The notes beneath the pieces were generated by a model that did not search any database, was not told where the DNA came from, and saw only the letters and a program-made list of their open reading frames with translations. Both the position numbers and the translations under genes were made by a program. From contig JAEERM010000007.1 in assembly GCA_016285835.1 (NCBI GenBank), positions 1 through 64,000 of the forward strand: a stretch of DNA of 64,000 nt, written 5' to 3'. Source of the stretch: Fibrobacter sp. Lineage in GTDB: Bacteria; Fibrobacterota; Fibrobacteria; Fibrobacterales; Fibrobacteraceae. Below are positions 10,901-20,312 of the stretch, piece after piece. Each line of letters begins with the position of its first letter. Position 1 is the first letter of the stretch.

Positions 10901-13900
10901 TCGAGTCGAACGTCGCAAAGGATTCCGCCTTGGAGGCATCCTTGCTGAAGCCGTAGCCCACCAGGCACTTGTCTGTACGGTAGACCTTCGGGAACAGGCG
11001 TGCAGATTCGTCCATGCCAAGGTCATAGGAGACCTCCAAGGCATTTTCCGGCCAGTCAGCCGGGTAGAACACGTTCGCGCTGCCCGCATTCACGTCGAAG
11101 GCGACCGTGTATTCGACCGCATTCACCGCACCTGAAATCACCGTATTGGCGGTCATCGTCCAGGGCAGCGGTTCGGCAGACACTTCCACGGCTTCGGCAT
11201 CACCCACCGTGTAAGAGGGGGCGACCGTCTGGTCGAGCGCGTAACCCGGAGCGGGCACCACGCGGAGACCCGAGAAATAGGCAAATTCGCCGACAACCTC
11301 AGTGCCACCGTTTATGGCCTCTTCCCTAGTCGTCACCTTCGGGATCGACACGCCCTCGGCACCGACAGTCGCGACCACCTTGGATTCGCCGTCCACAGTC
11401 TGCATGAGCTCAACCGTAGCCTTGTTCTTCAAGTCATCGGAGAGCGAGACTGTCACGTTCTGGATCGGGTTCGCGCAGCCGGCAGCGTCAGCGCTCCACA
11501 CGGCATAGAGGTCGATATCGCCTTCGATCTCGCGTTCTTCGATTTCCGCAATGAAGTCCGCATCCGCGACATCATAAACGAGGCCATTGTCGTCAAGCTT
11601 CCAGCCCGCAAGGCACTTGTCGGTGCGATAGATGCTTGTGGTCATGGGGCGCCCCACGTTGAGCGTAGCGGTTGCACCCCAGTTTTCACCGTAGAACACA
11701 GCCGTATCGCCCGCATTTTCGTGGTAGACGACGCTGTAATCCACTTTCGACAGACCCTGTACGCGAATCACGGCATTTTCACCAAATTCGACTTCAGAGT
11801 TCCCCGCAACCATGGGCAGCGGATTTTCAGTCGTTTCATCAGACTCGTTCACATAGAAGGCCTGGTATTCGTTGGCAAGCGTCACACCCACCTTCGGAAT
11901 GACTTCCACACGGCTAAAGAAGATGTCATCATCGACACGCGACGTGCTACCTTCTTCATAAGGCGTCGGGCCCGAAGGCAAATAGACCTCGTCACTGCCA
12001 GTCATCTCGAACGCCTTCTGTTCTATTCCATCCAAATTCTGGTAGAACACGACAGTCGCAAGATTCTGGATGCTAGCATCGAGCGTAAGGGCCAATGTTC
12101 CCGTACGGCAGTCAGAATAGCCGTTCCACCTTGCGAACAACGTATCCGCATTCAGGCCGGCCGCAATTCGGTCTGCCCTATCCTTCAACATGCCTGCGGT
12201 CAAAGACAGCTCTTCAACATGCGCAGAAGCATTAGGACTGAAGCTCCAACCGACAAAGCAAGCATCCGAACGGTACACACTACCCATCGGAAGCGTTCCG
12301 CCAATCCTCATCGTTCTCGTCGCAGACCAGGAAGCTCCATAGGCAACCGTTTCTCCCTCTGCATTTGCAGCGAACACGATATCGTACGGAATCTTATTTT
12401 CCTTGAAGCCTACATAGAAGGCATTCGCATTCTGTGCGGCATCGAGATGGAACCATCCATCTTCAGCAACAAGCGGTTCTGTTATTGCAGCCGCATTCGC
12501 CACTATTGCATTCGGATTATTCTCATCAAGTTCAACACCAAAGCCAGGCAAATAGGTAAACGACACATCATAACCTTGAGAATTGTGCGCAAAGACCAGC
12601 TCATCACCATAAGTAGAGCCGTCATCTAGCCAAGCCTTATGGGTAAACACGGCATTGCCAAATTTCTGACTAACGATAATGGTATCCCCGTTAGTCATAT
12701 AATGTTCCTCTTCGCCCTCATAGTAGGAATCGATATAAAGCCTAGCTGTTGTCGGCTGGTTGCATCCATTGCCATATTCCATCCATGTCGCATACAGCTT
12801 CGTCGGAGAGGCCATATCGCTACTGAATTCGTTGACATTCCACGTGGACACTTCCGTATAGATAGGATCAACCTCGGGCTGGGGGCCATTCGGGTCATAC
12901 ATCGACCAACCAGCGAAGCACTTGTCCGTGCGGAAAGGAGTCCACATCGGGGCAGCAGAGCCATCCGCACCAATCTGGAGCGATCCGCTCGGGACTGCAT
13001 CGGCCGGGATCCACACCTTCGAAGAATCTTCTTCGCCGAGGACCAGGTCATACGTCACATACACCGGCTTGTACTGTTCGAACGTCACGCGCATCGGTAT
13101 GTTGCCGAAAACATCCAGTTCGGCACCGTCCTGCGCCAGGATAGTCACGGACTGTCCGTTCACCATCATGTCGTAAGAGAGGCTCTTCAGGAGATAGCCT
13201 TCGGCAGGTTCCACCACCAAATAGTACTTGGAACCAACATTTTCCTCGTAGTCATCGAGAACCCGCGGCAGATGAAGTTCCATCGGCTGGCCTTCGCCCT
13301 TCGAGACAAAGCTATGGGTGATAATCGTCTGTTCGGGGTCATCCGCAGAAACAGGCACGTCCCCAATCTTCTGGACAAGGTAGACATTGCCCGAGCCTTC
13401 GACATTCAAGGTTACCGTGAAGTAGCCGTGGCCTTCGTCGCACACCGGATGTTCCCAGTCCGGTTCAAGCATATTCACAAGGCCGACCTCGCCATCGAAA
13501 GGCGACATGTGGTTCAACTCGCTTGTCACATCAGCAGTTTCACGCTGGGTATCGACTTCGCGACCCTCGAGCTTCCAACCGATGCGGCAACCTTCCTCGT
13601 TGTACAGGCGTGGTGCACGCTCGTGAGCATTGCTTGCAGACACACGGCCCGGATTTTCAAACCAATCTGTCTGATAAGCGTTGTCGACAAACTTGTTTGC
13701 CACGATTACCTTGGATTCCGGCGTCGGGCGGACATAGGTCACATTGTATTCAAGCTCTTCGTAGAGCACATGGAACGTCAAGTCATCCATCGCTTTCGGC
13801 TGGACAATCAACGAATCGTTGGCATTGTTGTAGCCCCAATTTATAGAGCCTGCCTCCGTCAAGTCAACCGATCCCGCACCTGTTTTCTGAGTGTAGGTGA

Positions 13901-16900
13901 AATCCGGATCAATAAACATTCTATATCCCGGATCCGGACGTGCAGATACCGTAAACGAGAGCGTATCGTTATTGTTAGGAATGTAGAGCATATGGCGATC
14001 GTTATCAAACCAGGTCGCATGTTCAAAGCTCAAGTGAACATTTTTCTCGTCATTGTCATAGGTCTGCGTCAACACCAGGCTTCCATGATAATCGGACTCA
14101 TCCGTCAAGGCTTCATCATTATTATCAACCGCAATCACATTCAGTTCAAGCGGAGTCGAGCTATATGTCGAGCTGCTCGCAGATTCGATAATTTCGACGG
14201 CATACACAGTGACCGAAGCATTCTCTTCGTCATTTACCGCAGGCGTGTAATATTCATAGCCATCGGCAAGGAACTGCCCAGCCAATTCGGAATCGAACAC
14301 CTTCGAGTGACCCTCGTACCCCTCAGCCGTCTTCACGCCCCAGTAAGGTGTACCATAGGCAGTCGTACCCTCTTCGCGGACATACACGTTCGGGAACTGG
14401 TATTTATCCTTGTGAACAGACATTTCTCTCGACGATTCCCAGCTACGTCCGAGGAACACATCATTCTTCACATTTTCGAGGCTTAGGTCAACATTATAAT
14501 TTAGGACCGTATAGTCAACAAGGAAGCCTACATTACCATTGACAACCGTAACCTTGCCAGTCGAAGCATCATACCCAGGAGCACGCACACTACTCAGATC
14601 CACCTTGAAGCCCGGAGCCTGTCGAAATTCGACATCAAAGGTGTAGCTATTTTCTGCATACTGGTAGATACGGACACCATGTTTCCATACATACCCATCA
14701 GCAGTCCACCAATTCTCGTAAGTACGCGAATCCGTCGACAACACGATAGGATTACCGCCAATCGTACTATTCTGCTTCACGGTGATGTTTATCGGGAACG
14801 CATAGCAATCAGTATCATCTGAGCCATAGAACAAGCACGAAGATACATAAACAGCTTGGGTGCTGCTATAGGAACCTGTTTCCCAAACCGGGTAAAGGTC
14901 TATCGTCTCCGCGTCACCCGCAGCCGTAATCAGTTCCGGAACCAAGCTAAAGAACAAATCGTTATTATTTTCATAACAGTCATCATCAAAAATCACGCAG
15001 TTCGCCCTGCTTTCGTCTATCGTCCACCCTGCAAGCATAACCGAGCGGCCGTCTATGTTACGACCAAAGAATGTCGGGAAGTTGCGGTTTTCGTCATCAA
15101 GGCCCTGCGGATTTGTCGGATCATTATAATTGTCAGCCACAAACAAGGGGTACTTGCTCCCGTACAGTTCCAATTGACCATCGAAGTGGAACACAACATT
15201 GTAGGGCTTTGCGACATAATTCGGAATAACCGCGAATGTGTCGGCCCAAGTTCCGTTTCCGATTTCAGTCTTTCTCAGCGACCTCGCCATCTTGACATTT
15301 TCCATGCCCACGGTATCTTCGCTCGTGAGGCCACCCACGACCCAAGTCTTGGAGGTACATTCATTCAACCCCAGAGAAAGCTCTTCCCAAGGAGCAACAT
15401 CCTTGGATTCGGACTCGATTGTTCCAACGCTTGCAATATTCTGGCACCTATTATCATTCGGGTTCGACACCATGAACGAAATGGAATAAGAGTCAGCATA
15501 CTCATAGCCGACCGGTGCGGTGAACCCGCTTGCCGCAAAGGCCGCGGCATAAGGAATTGCTGTCGAGCTCTGTCCTACACTCACAGGAACCGTAGAAAGC
15601 GGAGTCTTGTCGCCGGCGCCATCATAGGCATATGTGCTAATGGTAAAGCCCACGCCAGCCGGGTTCTTGACAATTACAGACGGGGCCGAGCCCGAGTTAT
15701 ACTGCACCACAATCTTTGTCACCGCATCCTCTCCACTCACCATACCAATGAGTTCAGAGAACGTAGCAAAGCCGTCTATCGAGACAGGCTCCGGCAGAAT
15801 CGGATCATCGGAATCATCCAGATACAGCACCCTCATCAAGAGGTTGTCACTGGGATCGCTCAGGGCCACAGCATACGGAACAAGCGTCGTGTAGGCGGCC
15901 TCGTTGTTGGAGACTTCGGTCACCTTCGGCGACATGAACACGAAATTCTTGGTCGTCAAATCTTCAATATTATCGCAGGTTTGGTCACAGTACTGATAAA
16001 CGACATCATAAGTCTTTACAGTCCTGTTCGTCATAACGCCGATATTTTCCACGCCATCCGTGAACACCGTATTTGCCGTTATAACATCAGGCGCGCCTTC
16101 GCCCGAAAGGTACGGAGAAAGGCCTTTCGCTTCAAAAGCACGCATAACCGCCTGGAGGCTATCAACGAACATCTTGTTCGCATGCCCACTGGCATCCGTA
16201 TAGCCAACAAAGCCTTTATACTCTTCATTAACGGTCGGCGCGTTGCCACTCATGTCAATAGATTGATAAACTGCGTTCAAGCCAAACGCCTCCTGCTGTT
16301 CCTGCAACAGAGACGCGGCATCCGCAACCACCAACGGCAACAAGTAATTCGACTTATCAGCAGGCGTTGCTATCGAAGGAAGCGCATTGCCAGACTGCGT
16401 CCACACATACACCGAAGCATTCCAGACCGTCACCTGGTTCATGGCGGCGGCAAACATCGCCGATTTCATTTCCGACTCGTTCACTACGCCATTGGCCACG
16501 CGGCCAAACGTATTCCCGCTCAAATCCGCGGCAAAGAAATCTGTGTAGGAAGCCTCGACCGGACCTCCACTCAACTCATAGTAGTGATACCCAATCTTTC
16601 CATCATCCGTAAGGCCAGTCACCAGGTTGCGCACGTTGGCGAAATAGGCATCGCTACCTGTTTTCCAATCCGCTTCAGAAACATTACCAATACCGGTAGC
16701 AACAGCATCCGTACCAAAGTGGTAGTTAGCATAGACATGGGCATTGGAGCCATTCGACACGAAATAACCGCCAAGGTAGCCCACATTCGCATTTGTCGCG
16801 TCCACTCCGGAATAGGTGATATCGCCATTGGAGTAGCTTCCGTAGATAGTCAAAATCGCACCATCGACAAAGCCAAAGAACGGGCCCATGTTCAAGGTAT

Positions 16901-19900
16901 TCTGCGTGCCGGAGTTCGTGAAGGACACATTACCGTTGAAAGCCACCTTGTTTATACTGAGGCTTCCATTTCCCGAGCTGTTATCCAATACAACATCACC
17001 GAACAGGCCGCCAACTTTTGCTTCGGACGTCATACTCGCAACAGACCCAGTCACGTTTCCATTAAAGACGATGTTTGTCGCTATCGGGGTTACGCTTCCA
17101 TAATTGGTATTTGTCACCCGGCCAGCCAAGCCGCCAACAACGGAGCCACCCGAGACGTTAACGTCAACAAGAAGATCCCTGAACTCGACGCTCTTATCGC
17201 CTTCGGAACCGCCCGAAGAAAAGTGACCATAGCCAAGGAGACCGCCTGCCACAACCGTACCGGTAACGGAGTTAGAGCCGGAAAGGGTCGCACCCTCGAC
17301 ATGCCAGTCGCCATAATCGTTATCGCCGACACTGCCAGCAAGACCACCCGCATACGCACCCGAGACCGTAATATTTTCAAGGTTCGAGTTCATCACGATC
17401 AGCCACTGGACGTCGCCAGCCAAGGCACCGACATAAGGCGTTCCGTGAGTGCCGCCAACAGAAAGTCCGCTCACCAAAGATTGCCGTACATTCACAAGGT
17501 AATTCGGATCATTGATGGAGGTCTGATATCCAATAAAGCCACCACGGTAAGAATTTCCCGAACCCGTATAGGATGCATCATCGGCAACGAGGCCAGCACC
17601 GGCAGTCGTCACCATGACCGTATCTTCCACGAAAGCCAGATGGGTAATTCCATTTGCATAACCCACAAAGCTACCCGCAGCAGAAGTCATTACGCCCTGG
17701 TTTGCGGCATCCAAGCCATAGACCTTGGTATCGACAACACCCGAATTTTGAATGGTATGGTTCTCGTATCCGGAAACCTTTCCTGCAAAGGCTCCCGCCT
17801 GGGTTCCCGCCACATAAGAATTTGTCACGCGGACATTAGAGAAGGTGGAACTCTCCCGTGCGATATCGTCGGTAACAATACCGACGACGCTTCCCAGTTC
17901 CGCGTTCTTCACCACGACATGCGCGTTGTCGAACGTGACATTGCGGACCGTCTTTACACCCTTCATGAAGCCCATGGAATTATCGCCCGAGCCATCGTTA
18001 TCCTCGTAACAGAATCCGGAAATGGTATAGTATTCGCTGCGGCCATCGAATTCTGCATTTGTATTAGAGAACTGGATGGGTGTAAAGTTGGCCATTTTAC
18101 ACTTGTTGTTGGTTTCGTCATAACCGCCAAAATCAAGATTGGTGGCAAGCCTTACAGAATAAGTAGGATAGCTATTTGAAAATTCATCAACCAAATCACC
18201 CCAGCACTTAAAATCGTTCGTACCTTCGTTCGGAGACGTCACCGCCTCTTGAGAAATGGAGCACCACCAGCTAGAACAATTCAGGTGGAAATACGTCCCA
18301 TTTGTAAGGCAGCCGTTCTCGTCGAAGGTGACCGTGCTCGGATTCGCAAAGACCGGCGTCACTGTCACTGGTTTGTCAGGCATGGTAAAATAGTATCCGT
18401 TAGTTCCATTTGAATACGCATACACAGACTGTCCACCTTCGGTTTCCACAACATCCACACGAACAAGCTGAGCCCCTTCATCAGGAACAGCCGTCAAATT
18501 AACCCGTTCATCAACAAAAGCCGTCTGTTTGTCACTCGTCACATGGCCAAATTGAGCAGACTCAATAGTTACCGCATGCGGCGTAATGAAGGTCGGGGTT
18601 ACCGTCACATCCCCGTACGGCATGGTAAACGACACCGTAGTCTCGTTTCCAGTCGTGGCAATGGTGCCTTCTATATTGTTTCCATATTCATCGACAATCT
18701 GGACACTACTATACACGTAGTTTTCATCCGGAATCAAGCTCAACGTGACCACAGAACCGGCCGTATAATTCCCCGCACCTTCCATGGTTCCACCGGCAAT
18801 ACCATCCGCCAGAGATACCGCATGCGGTACAGAAGCATCCATGAGAGTCGCAGTCAGATTGAGGCCCGACGCATTCGCCGACCATGTAAGGAAACGAAGC
18901 GTCATCGTCCTGCCCGTGCCCACCACCGTACCGATATCTTTACTGCCACTCACGGTCTTGAGCGTCGCTGCTTCAGTGTTTCCATCAAAGAAAGTCAACC
19001 AACCGTAATAATCAGAATAAACATCCGTGTAGCCAGTCACCTGCAACACATAGCCTTCCGGAACGGTCAGTTCCAGTTCGCCGGTGCCGGTAGTGTAGTA
19101 GCCATTTTCACCGCCATTATCATATATCTTGAACGATGCAACACCATCGGGGATTGTCGCAACCGTAGTCCCGGAAACAGGCATATTGATGAACAAGCCG
19201 TCTTCTGCCGTCAGCGCCTCGGTAAACGAGGGTGTCGCCGTAACAAAGGTATTGGGCATGGAGAACGTAACCGTATTGTTGGTGTACCAGCCACCAGATG
19301 TTTCCAAATAATTCTGCTCTCCGTCCATGACTATGACGTTGTCAAGCAAGAACCCTTGATCCGGAGTTGCAACCAAAGCGACTTCCGTACCATAAGTCGC
19401 AGATGCCGGTGTGCTGACGACATTCCCACCCGGAGCCGTTCCAACCTCTATATCATGCTCCGGCGCAGGCACAAGGGTCACCGTCAAATCAAGACCGGCA
19501 TCAGTCAGCGAATAGTTCGAATAAAAATAGATGGTCATGACTCGTCCGGAGAGAACCGGCCCTACGTCCATCTCACCGTATATGGCGTCCACCAGCACCT
19601 TGGAATCCGCAGGCCCATCATAAATTGTCAACACGTCATTGTACTGCGTATGGATGCTGCCGGTCACCTGCAGCAAGAAGCCTTCCGGAGCCGTCATTTC
19701 CAGGTAGGCATTAGCGGTGTTGCTGTAGTAGCCCGGATTATTCGCGTCTTGGCCATCATCGTAGACCTTGAACGTGGTCCTGTTCGAGGGGATGGCGAGG
19801 GTATATTCACCCCTCACAGGCAAGTTCACAAAGAAGCCGCCGTTACCGTCGCTAGTAAGCGAGACTTCTTCGGCCCAGGATGCAGCGGCCGCAAACAGCG

Positions 19901-19943
19901 CGGTCATCGCGCAAAGGAAAAACGCATGAATCTTTGTCTTCAT
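4953..19943 (-). CDS. giant secreted surface protein with CUB-like domains, GLUG-like region, ~12 InlB/Flg_new-like repeats and T9SS-like C-terminal domain
   Basis: ORF open from 20006; likely start ATG at 19943 preceded by AGAGGAATCT with signal peptide MKTKIHAFFLCAMTALFAAAASWAEE; repeated GWS...LYAVW motifs; C-terminus GLYMLRVRAGSQMKAGRIMVK. Confidence 0.9.
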   Translation of the reverse strand: MKTKIHAFFLCAMTALFAAAASWAEEVSLTSDGNGGFFVNLPVRGEYTLAIPSNRTTFKVYDDGQDANNPGYYSNTANAYLEMTAPEGFLLQVTGSIHTQYNDVLTIYDGPADSKVLVDAIYGEMDVGPVLSGRVMTIYFYSNYSLTDAGLDLTVTLVPAPEHDIEVGTAPGGNVVSTPASATYGTEVALVATPDQGFLLDNVIVMDGEQNYLETSGGWYTNNTVTFSMPNTFVTATPSFTEALTAEDGLFINMPVSGTTVATIPDGVASFKIYDNGGENGYYTTGTGELELTVPEGYVLQVTGYTDVYSDYYGWLTFFDGNTEAATLKTVSGSKDIGTVVGTGRTMTLRFLTWSANASGLNLTATLMDASVPHAVSLADGIAGGTMEGAGNYTAGSVVTLSLIPDENYVYSSVQIVDEYGNNIEGTIATTGNETTVSFTMPYGDVTVTPTFITPHAVTIESAQFGHVTSDKQTAFVDERVNLTAVPDEGAQLVRVDVVETEGGQSVYAYSNGTNGYYFTMPDKPVTVTPVFANPSTVTFDENGCLTNGTYFHLNCSSWWCSISQEAVTSPNEGTNDFKCWGDLVDEFSNSYPTYSVRLATNLDFGGYDETNNKCKMANFTPIQFSNTNAEFDGRSEYYTISGFCYEDNDGSGDNSMGFMKGVKTVRNVTFDNAHVVVKNAELGSVVGIVTDDIARESSTFSNVRVTNSYVAGTQAGAFAGKVSGYENHTIQNSGVVDTKVYGLDAANQGVMTSAAGSFVGYANGITHLAFVEDTVMVTTAGAGLVADDASYTGSGNSYRGGFIGYQTSINDPNYLVNVRQSLVSGLSVGGTHGTPYVGALAGDVQWLIVMNSNLENITVSGAYAGGLAGSVGDNDYGDWHVEGATLSGSNSVTGTVVAGGLLGYGHFSSGGSEGDKSVEFRDLLVDVNVSGGSVVGGLAGRVTNTNYGSVTPIATNIVFNGNVTGSVASMTSEAKVGGLFGDVVLDNSSGNGSLSINKVAFNGNVSFTNSGTQNTLNMGPFFGFVDGAILTIYGSYSNGDITYSGVDATNANVGYLGGYFVSNGSNAHVYANYHFGTDAVATGIGNVSEADWKTGSDAYFANVRNLVTGLTDDGKIGYHYYELSGGPVEASYTDFFAADLSGNTFGRVANGVVNESEMKSAMFAAAMNQVTVWNASVYVWTQSGNALPSIATPADKSNYLLPLVVADAASLLQEQQEAFGLNAVYQSIDMSGNAPTVNEEYKGFVGYTDASGHANKMFVDSLQAVMRAFEAKGLSPYLSGEGAPDVITANTVFTDGVENIGVMTNRTVKTYDVVYQYCDQTCDNIEDLTTKNFVFMSPKVTEVSNNEAAYTTLVPYAVALSDPSDNLLMRVLYLDDSDDPILPEPVSIDGFATFSELIGMVSGEDAVTKIVVQYNSGSAPSVIVKNPAGVGFTISTYAYDGAGDKTPLSTVPVSVGQSSTAIPYAAAFAASGFTAPVGYEYADSYSISFMVSNPNDNRCQNIASVGTIESESKDVAPWEELSLGLNECTSKTWVVGGLTSEDTVGMENVKMARSLRKTEIGNGTWADTFAVIPNYVAKPYNVVFHFDGQLELYGSKYPLFVADNYNDPTNPQGLDDENRNFPTFFGRNIDGRSVMLAGWTIDESRANCVIFDDDCYENNNDLFFSLVPELITAAGDAETIDLYPVWETGSYSSTQAVYVSSCLFYGSDDTDCYAFPINITVKQNSTIGGNPIVLSTDSRTYENWWTADGYVWKHGVRIYQYAENSYTFDVEFRQAPGFKVDLSSVRAPGYDASTGKVTVVNGNVGFLVDYTVLNYNVDLSLENVKNDVFLGRSWESSREMSVHKDKYQFPNVYVREEGTTAYGTPYWGVKTAEGYEGHSKVFDSELAGQFLADGYEYYTPAVNDEENASVTVYAVEIIESASSSTYSSTPLELNVIAVDNNDEALTDESDYHGSLVLTQTYDNDEKNVHLSFEHATWFDNDRHMLYIPNNNDTLSFTVSARPDPGYRMFIDPDFTYTQKTGAGSVDLTEAGSINWGYNNANDSLIVQPKAMDDLTFHVLYEELEYNVTYVRPTPESKVIVANKFVDNAYQTDWFENPGRVSASNAHERAPRLYNEEGCRIGWKLEGREVDTQRETADVTSELNHMSPFDGEVGLVNMLEPDWEHPVCDEGHGYFTVTLNVEGSGNVYLVQKIGDVPVSADDPEQTIITHSFVSKGEGQPMELHLPRVLDDYEENVGSKYYLVVEPAEGYLLKSLSYDMMVNGQSVTILAQDGAELDVFGNIPMRVTFEQYKPVYVTYDLVLGEEDSSKVWIPADAVPSGSLQIGADGSAAPMWTPFRTDKCFAGWSMYDPNGPQPEVDPIYTEVSTWNVNEFSSDMASPTKLYATWMEYGNGCNQPTTARLYIDSYYEGEEEHYMTNGDTIIVSQKFGNAVFTHKAWLDDGSTYGDELVFAHNSQGYDVSFTYLPGFGVELDENNPNAIVANAAAITEPLVAEDGWFHLDAAQNANAFYVGFKENKIPYDIVFAANAEGETVAYGASWSATRTMRIGGTLPMGSVYRSDACFVGWSFSPNASAHVEELSLTAGMLKDRADRIAAGLNADTLFARWNGYSDCRTGTLALTLDASIQNLATVVFYQNLDGIEQKAFEMTGSDEVYLPSGPTPYEEGSTSRVDDDIFFSRVEVIPKVGVTLANEYQAFYVNESDETTENPLPMVAGNSEVEFGENAVIRVQGLSKVDYSVVYHENAGDTAVFYGENWGATATLNVGRPMTTSIYRTDKCLAGWKLDDNGLVYDVADADFIAEIEEREIEGDIDLYAVWSADAAGCANPIQNVTVSLSDDLKNKATVELMQTVDGESKVVATVGAEGVSIPKVTTREEAINGGTEVVGEFAYFSGLRVVPAPGYALDQTVAPSYTVGDAEAVEVSAEPLPWTMTANTVISGAVNAVEYTVAFDVNAGSANVFYPADWPENALEVSYDLGMDESARLFPKVYRTDKCLVGYGFSKDASKAESFATFDSNFVKAAIAAGVESPVLYAVWNECETPQTLYTVTLNEPVEGTLVLSQHGNSYEVPSNGFNVPAAPLGIVFAVSFNVNEGYEFDENGTFTVDDGSGEFAALEDNLLVVDGNKIVDAPAAGKPYTFAFDVNVEEGENVFYGADWKESDNYALATEDIPFPKGVYRVGACLAGWTIGKETSTAYTQYNATFVAAVENANKAGMPVSTLYAKWGDCETTQTVATVANADALAGTFTLSRTVSNTTVEYTVGETALQVPADEALDFTVSFAANKGYIYNSMNGISAVDASNATVEINEGVLNVAASLTLSAAVSPSTYIFVFKENAGDANVFYMGTPVENITVQITDDADARAFPMNLYRADACLVGWSFSETATTGFTEFDGDVVAAFDAANSGDLYAVWDAGCQQKLLTVYSADSGKGVLTLSQGNRSFVVGDDGLQVPETDDGIAFAVSFVPATGYAYDDTKGFASFDPQGIPLGELENGSVTVKHAMSIAALGLAESEYVITFNMNAGDAKVYYGNPLEGANPKYTYTLADSAAFPMDFYRTDACIKGWTLLATPAETDRRFTKFDAEFAASVEAAGSDYTGALYADWGTCATTSNVTVAQAASEMGTLTLVQRDADDEIVNSTEVKDEAVTLPLGKGDISFAVEFTPNPGFSKIANSYFYTVDANGNNLAALVNDRLTLAGNTIVKAPAKADAFAVAFDANAATGVNVFYGSGWNASGSYDISMSESERTFPTEIYRVGYKLVGWSLTKIADGAAVYYTSEGGPSGYENTYQKYDEKSSEVLQANGSSTVTMYAVWVPDAGQSTYAVALSNPNAGSLTLSQDVPGAQDFEVGSDELLVPFVQGGLVFHVSATLNSGYFANGSSLNLVDSDGNVLGSLQNGTLVVDEDKTLEIPVEADGVQFVFVENTKAHVFYENGWNNKGFFALEGETAFPTGLLRTDARLQGWAISRSSSKHYLDYNTQFVEDLRNYRSLGITVDTLYAVWDEYATIETEIVKSEGDRTGSFFISQTVNDVTTEPIEVTASGVEIPRSSKGITFNVNYEVKPGYRIASESAITKSDISGEVLGSTTNGGTLVFGQEQSLALDASVSAVPYKFAYNVNGGDANVFYGDNWSSTDDKTLDDESVALPNNIYRADAKLVGWSVDSNATEGSFDLTSEFVREMGDASEVRTLYAVWMPAEVETYTVSFANTNVGSLVLTQDVEDSTVSFAVADTGLVVPVVEGGLRFKAAYTLKAGFSGSTDSLYVLDDLTGFLTSLTDGNLTVAEDVTLAIPTEGETFNVVFHVNREKEVLFYGNDWKEKASYKLDDSTVSIPLPAYLYTANACMVGWSLDRAGEGTAYTEFTSDFADILLSDGKKDMYNLYAVWGTGKECESAYDRVALESVNGSIRLVEPAEDSKPAVEHIFAVDNTIILPKVMNGNMLRVVSVPDSSFMLDSLVVLRDGSDDRQMLRDGDALPFSLHGASLVAFFGKSNRTDIEFVKPELALSGNAVQFSFTTSEFEVTRNVSARIVLRMEGVSEPVVDTVFADSIVPPYSGAWQMFPLAAGKYVLTAELFDAKGSVDTTAFFEVKAEIAAVAEDGWQMISLVNLDKKAMDWSDDDARFYWWDESTSMGDFWQYRAFSPDDEIEPTRGYWYSSIKGRPLVLKPTADVVLEGAVWNLDSINSGWNLVANPYGFSLNIYGENPHANSDPSEKSDVIFWRWNAEISDYEEAVVIKPYEAVWAEVRHSMDWKLPVKPEFADKDSSEQDSLAPALSKRILAKAANSKNWTLQAVLSDLRGKKDAWNIFGASTSPFVTNEPPEGMGDRVNLSIVEGNRKLAKSVKAPADELEWDVELSATSDRVGELSFKGVESLREVGLKVFVTVDGKTTEMHEGETLRVNLTSFAKKATVRVAPAAKVVASFSIDALRYVKSGANVGVTFEASEGLAGSRTVVDILGMDGKVVSSRSATTLAGVNQLVLDAPKPGLYMLRVRAGSQMKAGRIMVK

Positions 19944-20312
19944 AGATTCCTCTCTAAAACTTTGCTTTCGCCATACGGCGAACTGAGGGCCGCGGACGGT
20001 CCCCAAAATTTGTACGAAATTTAGTTATTCTGCTTACATATTACAAGATTCTTACGTCCAATATGCTCCAGAACACACTTTTGTACAAATTTGTCCTTTA
20101 AATTCGCTTTTTTGACCATCCAAGGAAAGGGCCCGCACGACCAAACGGCACGGCGCACCATATTTTACGCATATTTTGCGTAGAATGTCAGATTATCCCC
20201 TCCACGGGCGGCCAGCCCCACCGTCCGAAGTTTTTCACCGCCCACTTTGTTATATTTCCCCCCGTATTTTATTGTACAGTAAAACAAGGGATTTATCCCA
20301 CAGGAAAACACT

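Noticed and set aside
4947-11135. 2062-aa + strand ORF antisense to the giant surface protein gene
   Set aside because: Composition (His/Arg/Val-rich, no signal or domain) is typical of the antisense frame of a codon-biased gene; the minus strand has a signal peptide, SD and clear repeats
12639-18179. Two long + strand ORFs (615 and 1107 aa) antisense to the giant gene
   Set aside because: Same antisense artefact; no recognisable domains or SD
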